DNA of 33,835 nt from UBA4312 sp002394635 (GTDB lineage Bacteria; Bacillota_I; Bacilli_A; Erysipelotrichales; Erysipelotrichaceae), in assembly GCA_946539765.1 (NCBI GenBank), contig CAMNHO010000017.1, forward strand, positions 1 through 33,835, written 5' to 3'. Both the position numbers and the translations under genes were made by a program. The notes under the pieces are model-generated. The model was not told the origin of the DNA, did not search any database, and saw nothing but the letters and a program-made list of their open reading frames with translations. This document shows, piece by piece, positions 31,041 through 33,835 of this stretch. The stretch's first letter is position 1. Each line of letters opens with the position of its first letter.

Positions 31041-31054
31041 AATAGTCTCCTTTT

Positions 31055-31067
31055 TAGCACATGTTCA
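31055..31067. promoter_or_regulatory. Third, degenerate TetR operator copy
   Basis: TAGCACATGTTCA carries the ACATGTTC core of the two perfect palindromes with one arm altered. It lies in the 5' leader of tetR. Confidence 0.45.
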
Positions 31068-31076
31068 TTTTTACTA

Positions 31077-31110
31077 TTGACATTATAGAACGCGTTCTAT
31101 ATAATTGCAA
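31077..31110. promoter_or_regulatory. Overlapping divergent promoters of tetR and the DsbA-MBL-OYE operon
   Basis: Plus strand: TTGACA (31077-31082), 17-base spacer, TATAAT (31100-31105), both hexamers perfect. Minus strand: TTGCAA (31105-31110 read in reverse), 17-base spacer, TATAAT (31082-31087 read in reverse). The two promoters occupy the same DNA face to face, and the operator at 31084-31101 fills both spacers, so one bound repressor would silence both. Confidence 0.85.
31084..31101. promoter_or_regulatory. TetR operator O1 (perfect 18-base palindrome)
   Basis: TATAGAACGCGTTCTATA, a perfect palindrome lying between the -35 and -10 elements of both divergent promoters. Confidence 0.85.
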
Positions 31111-31116
31111 ATAGAT

Positions 31117-31140
31117 AATAATAGAACATGTTCTATTATT
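31117..31140. promoter_or_regulatory. TetR operator O2 (perfect 24-base palindrome)
   Basis: A perfect 24-base palindrome with core TAGAACATGTTCTA (31122-31135) and AATAA/TTATT outer arms. It shares the TAGAAC-N2-GTTCTA arms with O1, at about +5 to +28 of the plus-strand transcript. Confidence 0.85.
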
Positions 31141-31158
31141 TGAAAGGAGCTATTATCT

Positions 31159-31863
31159 ATGAAAATTACATATTGGTCAGATTATGCCTGCCCTTACTGC
31201 TATATCGGTGAGGTACGTCTAAAGAAAGCAATTGAATCTATTCCTGAATTAAAAAATGTACAGCTTGAAATGAAAGCTTTCCAGTTAGACCCTTCCGCAG
31301 GAGAACATGCAGTCAGCGATACACAGACACGGTTTGCCGATAAATACGGCATCTCGTTTGAGGCTGCCGGCAGGCAAATTGAAACTATCTCTCAGATGGG
31401 GATGGGTGAAGGACTTGATTTCCGGTACGGCTCGACGCTTTTTACCAACACAATGGATGCACATCGCCTGACGAAACTGGCGCAGAGCAAAGGGGATCCG
31501 GCGCTGAGTGAGCGAGTTATTTCCGCTCTTTTCAAAGCATATTTCACCGACAACAAAGAGCTCGCAGACAAAGCGCTTCTCCAGAAGATCGGTGAAACGT
31601 GTGGAATGGATGCCACGGAGGTCAGAGAAGTTTTGAATTCAGATACGTATCGGGATGAAGTGATTTCAGATGAGAAGGAAGCTTTTCAAAAGGGTATTCA
31701 CGCTGTTCCATATTTCGTTATCGGAAAGTATGCGATCCCTGGCGCACAGAGTATGGAGGGGATGAAAGCTACCCTTCAAAAAGCATTGGAGCAGGAAACG
31801 GAATCGAACGAGGGACAAGGGATGGCATTTAGCTGCGGGCCGGATGGCTGCAAGATTGGTTGA
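31159..31863 (+). CDS. DsbA-family (FrnE-like) thiol-disulfide oxidoreductase
   Basis: A 234-residue cytosolic DsbA/FrnE-type protein. The thioredoxin-fold active site CPYC (C11-C14) follows MKITYWSDYA. FQLDPSA, RQIETISQMGMGEGLDF and the helical insert SERVISALFKAYFTDNKELADKALLQKIGE match FrnE and 2-hydroxychromene-2-carboxylate isomerase-like proteins. The cis-Pro loop is HAVPYFVIGKYAIPGAQ. A C-terminal tail adds CGPDGC, an extra cysteine pair seen in a subset of FrnE proteins. There is no signal peptide, so it works in the cytoplasm, probably in thiol or disulfide stress. First gene of a three-gene operon under TetR control; GAAAGGAGC lies 9 bases before the ATG. Confidence 0.92.
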   Translation: MKITYWSDYACPYCYIGEVRLKKAIESIPELKNVQLEMKAFQLDPSAGEHAVSDTQTRFADKYGISFEAAGRQIETISQMGMGEGLDFRYGSTLFTNTMDAHRLTKLAQSKGDPALSERVISALFKAYFTDNKELADKALLQKIGETCGMDATEVREVLNSDTYRDEVISDEKEAFQKGIHAVPYFVIGKYAIPGAQSMEGMKATLQKALEQETESNEGQGMAFSCGPDGCKIG

Positions 31864-31866
31864 GAT

Positions 31867-32493
31867 ATGATTATCGAGGTACCGGTAAAAGGGTATTTTG
31901 AGGAAAACTGCTTCTTTTACATTGACGATAAGACCCGGCATGGTTTTATCATTGACCCCGGGGCGCAAGCCGAAAAACTGCTTGATATTATAGAAAAGAA
32001 CGGCTGGGAAATTGAAAAAATCTTGCTTACACATGGTCATTTTGACCATACTGGAGCCGTCAACGATCTTCGCCGTGTATTAAATCTTCCCGTACTCGCC
32101 TATCGAACAGCAAACGACTATCTGCTGGATGCCGAAAAAAACCTGTCAGCCTTCTGCGGACCTCCGATTACCGTACGAGATGTAACATATATTGATGATG
32201 GGGACAATATAACTCTCAAAGTTAACCCGTCTTTTTCCCTGCATGTAATCCATACGCCGGGTCACACGACGGATTCCATCGTGTTCTATTCGGCCAAAGA
32301 TCAGATTGCCTTTGTAGGCGATACAATCTTCAAAGGAAGCATTGGGAACTATCAATATCCGGGTGGGAATGTCATCGACTTACAACACAGTATTCTCAAA
32401 AAAATATTTACTTTGCCAGATGAAACGGTTCTTTGTTCGGGACACTCTGGTAAAACAACGGTAGGAATCGAAAAACAAAGATACGGATATTAG
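31867..32493 (+). CDS. MBL-fold metallo-hydrolase (glyoxalase II-like)
   Basis: A 208-residue metallo-beta-lactamase-fold hydrolase. The metal motif THGHFDH (H56, H58, D60, H61) is intact, and HTPGHTTDSIVF, FVGDTIFKGSIG and the C-terminal CSGHSGKTTVGIEKQ follow. The overall size and the 'PGHT.gs..f' and 'GDtlF...iGr.d' pattern resemble the glyoxalase II/persulfide-dioxygenase-like branch acting on thioesters or thiol adducts. It starts 3 bases after the stop of the DsbA gene, consistent with an operon. Its ribosome binding site is weak (GGTTGAGA). Confidence 0.9.
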   Translation: MIIEVPVKGYFEENCFFYIDDKTRHGFIIDPGAQAEKLLDIIEKNGWEIEKILLTHGHFDHTGAVNDLRRVLNLPVLAYRTANDYLLDAEKNLSAFCGPPITVRDVTYIDDGDNITLKVNPSFSLHVIHTPGHTTDSIVFYSAKDQIAFVGDTIFKGSIGNYQYPGGNVIDLQHSILKKIFTLPDETVLCSGHSGKTTVGIEKQRYGY

Positions 32494-32538
32494 ATGCGAA
32501 GGACAGCTTACATTTAAAAGAAAGGTTGGTACTATATC

Positions 32539-33549
32539 ATGAAAAAACAATCCATACATATTGGCACGATGGAGCTGAAAAGCCGCATCATTATGCCTCC
32601 GGTTGCCACGTATCAGAGTACAGAGGACGGAAATGTCACAGATGCGATGCTGGATTATTATGGGGAAAGGGCAAAGAATGGAAACCTTGGAATGATCATC
32701 ACCGAGCACAGCTATATCATGAAGCAAGGAAAGGCAAAAGCAAAACAACTTTCCATTTCAAAGGATGAGGATATAGAGGGCTTGCGAAAGCTAACCGATG
32801 TCATTCATCAAAACGGGACAAAAGCTATGGTTCAGCTAAATCACGCCGGGTCTGCTGCACCTTTTTCTGTGACCGGATTTAAAGCTGTTTCGGCAAGCAG
32901 TATCGTCCTTCCAACAACTCCGATGATGGGGGATGGAACAGCACCAGACGAACTGACGAAGAAGCAGATATCAGAAATTACGAGATCTTTTGCAAAAGCG
33001 GCCGAACGGGCAAAAAAAGCCGGGTATGATGGAGCTGAGATTCATTGCGCGCATGCCTATCTGTTGAATCAGTTTTATTCGCCGCTGACAAATCACAGAG
33101 AGGATGAATATGGTGGTACATTGGATAGAAGGTTGAGATTTTTAGAGGAGGTAGTCGAGGCAGTCCGAAAGGCTGTTGGAGATAGTTTCCCTATCTCGGT
33201 CCGTCTGGGCGGCTGCGACTATATGGACGGAGGAAGTACGATTGAAGATAGCGTATATGCCGCAAAGGTGCTAGAAAAAGCGGGTATAGATATGATCAAT
33301 GTTTCCGGTGGAATGTGCCGGTACACAAGAAAGGGGCATACTGAGCCAGGATATTTTCGAGATATGTCTTCGGCTATCAAGAAAGCCGTAACCATCCCTG
33401 TTATGTTGACAGGAGGCGTGAAGACATTGGATGATGTCGAACATCTTCTGACAGCCGGAGCAGCCGATCTGATTGGGGTCGGTCGCGAATTACTTAGAAA
33501 TCCACATTGGGCAGAGGATGCTTTTTCCAATAAAACGCTCTCTTTGTGA
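32539..33549 (+). CDS. NADH:flavin oxidoreductase (Old Yellow Enzyme family)
   Basis: A 336-residue FMN TIM-barrel oxidoreductase. It has KSRIIMPPVATYQ at the N terminus, MVQLNHAG (FMN contact), the substrate-binding GAEIHCAHAYLLNQFYSPLTNHREDEYGG (with the HxxH-like pair) and LTGGVKTLDDVEHLL ... DLIGVGRELLRNPHW for phosphate binding. It is the OYE domain alone, without the C-terminal FAD/Fe-S part of 2,4-dienoyl-CoA and 2-enoate reductases. The family reduces activated C=C bonds in enones and similar electrophiles. Third gene of the TetR-controlled operon, 45 bases after the MBL gene; AAAGAAAGG lies upstream. Confidence 0.93.
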   Translation: MKKQSIHIGTMELKSRIIMPPVATYQSTEDGNVTDAMLDYYGERAKNGNLGMIITEHSYIMKQGKAKAKQLSISKDEDIEGLRKLTDVIHQNGTKAMVQLNHAGSAAPFSVTGFKAVSASSIVLPTTPMMGDGTAPDELTKKQISEITRSFAKAAERAKKAGYDGAEIHCAHAYLLNQFYSPLTNHREDEYGGTLDRRLRFLEEVVEAVRKAVGDSFPISVRLGGCDYMDGGSTIEDSVYAAKVLEKAGIDMINVSGGMCRYTRKGHTEPGYFRDMSSAIKKAVTIPVMLTGGVKTLDDVEHLLTAGAADLIGVGRELLRNPHWAEDAFSNKTLSL

Positions 33550-33751
33550 GATACATGGGGAGAGCTTGATGATAGGATCGTCCATTCGAGCTGGGGCATC
33601 TATGGGATCCGTATGGAGGCATGGTTCAAAAGAATAAATCCTGAAACCAGATTTCAGGTGAATATTCGTGCATGTATAGTTCGTTGAATACAGAAAAATG
33701 CAATCTTATTCACATTTTGATCGGGCAGCTTCTGTATTTTCTTTTTTAAAA
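33550..33751 (+). other. Gene-free stretch with small dyads
   Basis: No convincing gene. CCTGAAA/TTTCAGG (33640-33646, 33652-33658) forms a short hairpin without a T run, and AATACAGAA/TTCTGTATT (about 33686-33737) is an inverted repeat around a 35-base loop. Neither is assigned a function. Confidence 0.4.
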
Positions 33752-33779
33752 AAATCGGTTCTAGAAAGAACCGGTTTTT
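33752..33779 (+). terminator. Rho-independent terminator immediately before a group II intron
   Basis: AAATCGGTTCT (33752-33762) and AGAACCGGTTT (33767-33777) pair with one T-G pair around AGAA, and five T follow. The intron-like GTGTG begins at the next base. Confidence 0.85.
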
Positions 33780-33835
33780 GTGTGTACGACGGGCATGTTG
33801 TACATCTAGGGTGAAAGTCCCAAGGGACACCAGTT
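33780..33835 (+). mobile_element. 5' end of a group II intron (probably class IIC), cut by the window edge
   Basis: Starts GTGTG, the conserved 5' boundary of group II introns (GUGYG). It continues with CGGGCATGTTGTAC and ATCTAGGGTGAAAGTCCC, a domain I sequence common in bacterial group II introns. It begins exactly after the terminator T run, the insertion habit of class IIC. Only 56 bases are inside the window, so the reverse transcriptase and the 3' end cannot be seen. Confidence 0.8.

Noticed and set aside
33640..33658. CCTGAAA/TTTCAGG hairpin considered as a terminator of the OYE operon
   Set aside because: No T run follows; the hairpin at 33752 is the better terminator.

Overview
The window looks like the chromosome of a low-to-mid GC Gram-positive anaerobe (Bacillota). 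Strong AGGAGG-type ribosome binding sites, dense rho-independent terminators, a cre-like site and the gene repertoire fit this, and the style recalls gut Erysipelotrichia. The genus-level guess is an inference; no 16S gene is present.

Positions 1-6020 hold the tail of a membrane protein, a small DUF2500-like protein, an unlinked tRNA-Ile/tRNA-Ala pair, a DUF937-like protein, an orphan HicB-like protein, a HAD phosphatase, a patatin-like lipase, a DUF89 protein and serine O-acetyltransferase coupled to a small unknown gene. Next is a full-length carB on the minus strand with no carA nearby, divergent from a degV gene across a motif-rich intergenic region. A membrane-anchored toxin-like domain and a SHOCT protein follow, then a LysR regulator and O-acetylhomoserine sulfhydrylase. 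Together with cysE, the last gives two sulfur-amino-acid steps.

Positions 13.6-18.9 kb form a glucitol-family PTS locus: a SorC regulator, EIIA, an SAF-domain NAD(P)-dependent oxidoreductase, GutM, EIIC and EIIBC. The usual sorbitol-6-phosphate dehydrogenase is absent and the SAF oxidoreductase sits in its place, so the substrate is open. The locus has three promoters, two shared CRP/FNR-like boxes, a cre-like site and codon use typical of high expression. A Nudix hydrolase follows, then a well-formed yybP-ykoY (Mn2+) riboswitch controlling a CaCA-type cation antiporter.

Positions 20.7-27.7 kb are a housekeeping operon: rarA, tsaE, tsaB, rimI, tsaD, a GNAT/gamma-carbonic-anhydrase fusion, a HAD phosphatase and guaA. 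It makes the t6A tRNA modification and GMP.

From 27.7 kb to the end the region is accessory. It contains a frameshifted zinc-ribbon/PASTA-like gene, a small unknown gene, a HIRAN gene with one nonsense codon, an AraC fragment and a CPBP membrane protease. A TetR regulator then faces a DsbA(FrnE)-MBL-OYE operon across overlapping divergent promoters with long palindromic operators. The window ends in what looks like the first 56 bases of a group IIC intron placed directly after a terminator.
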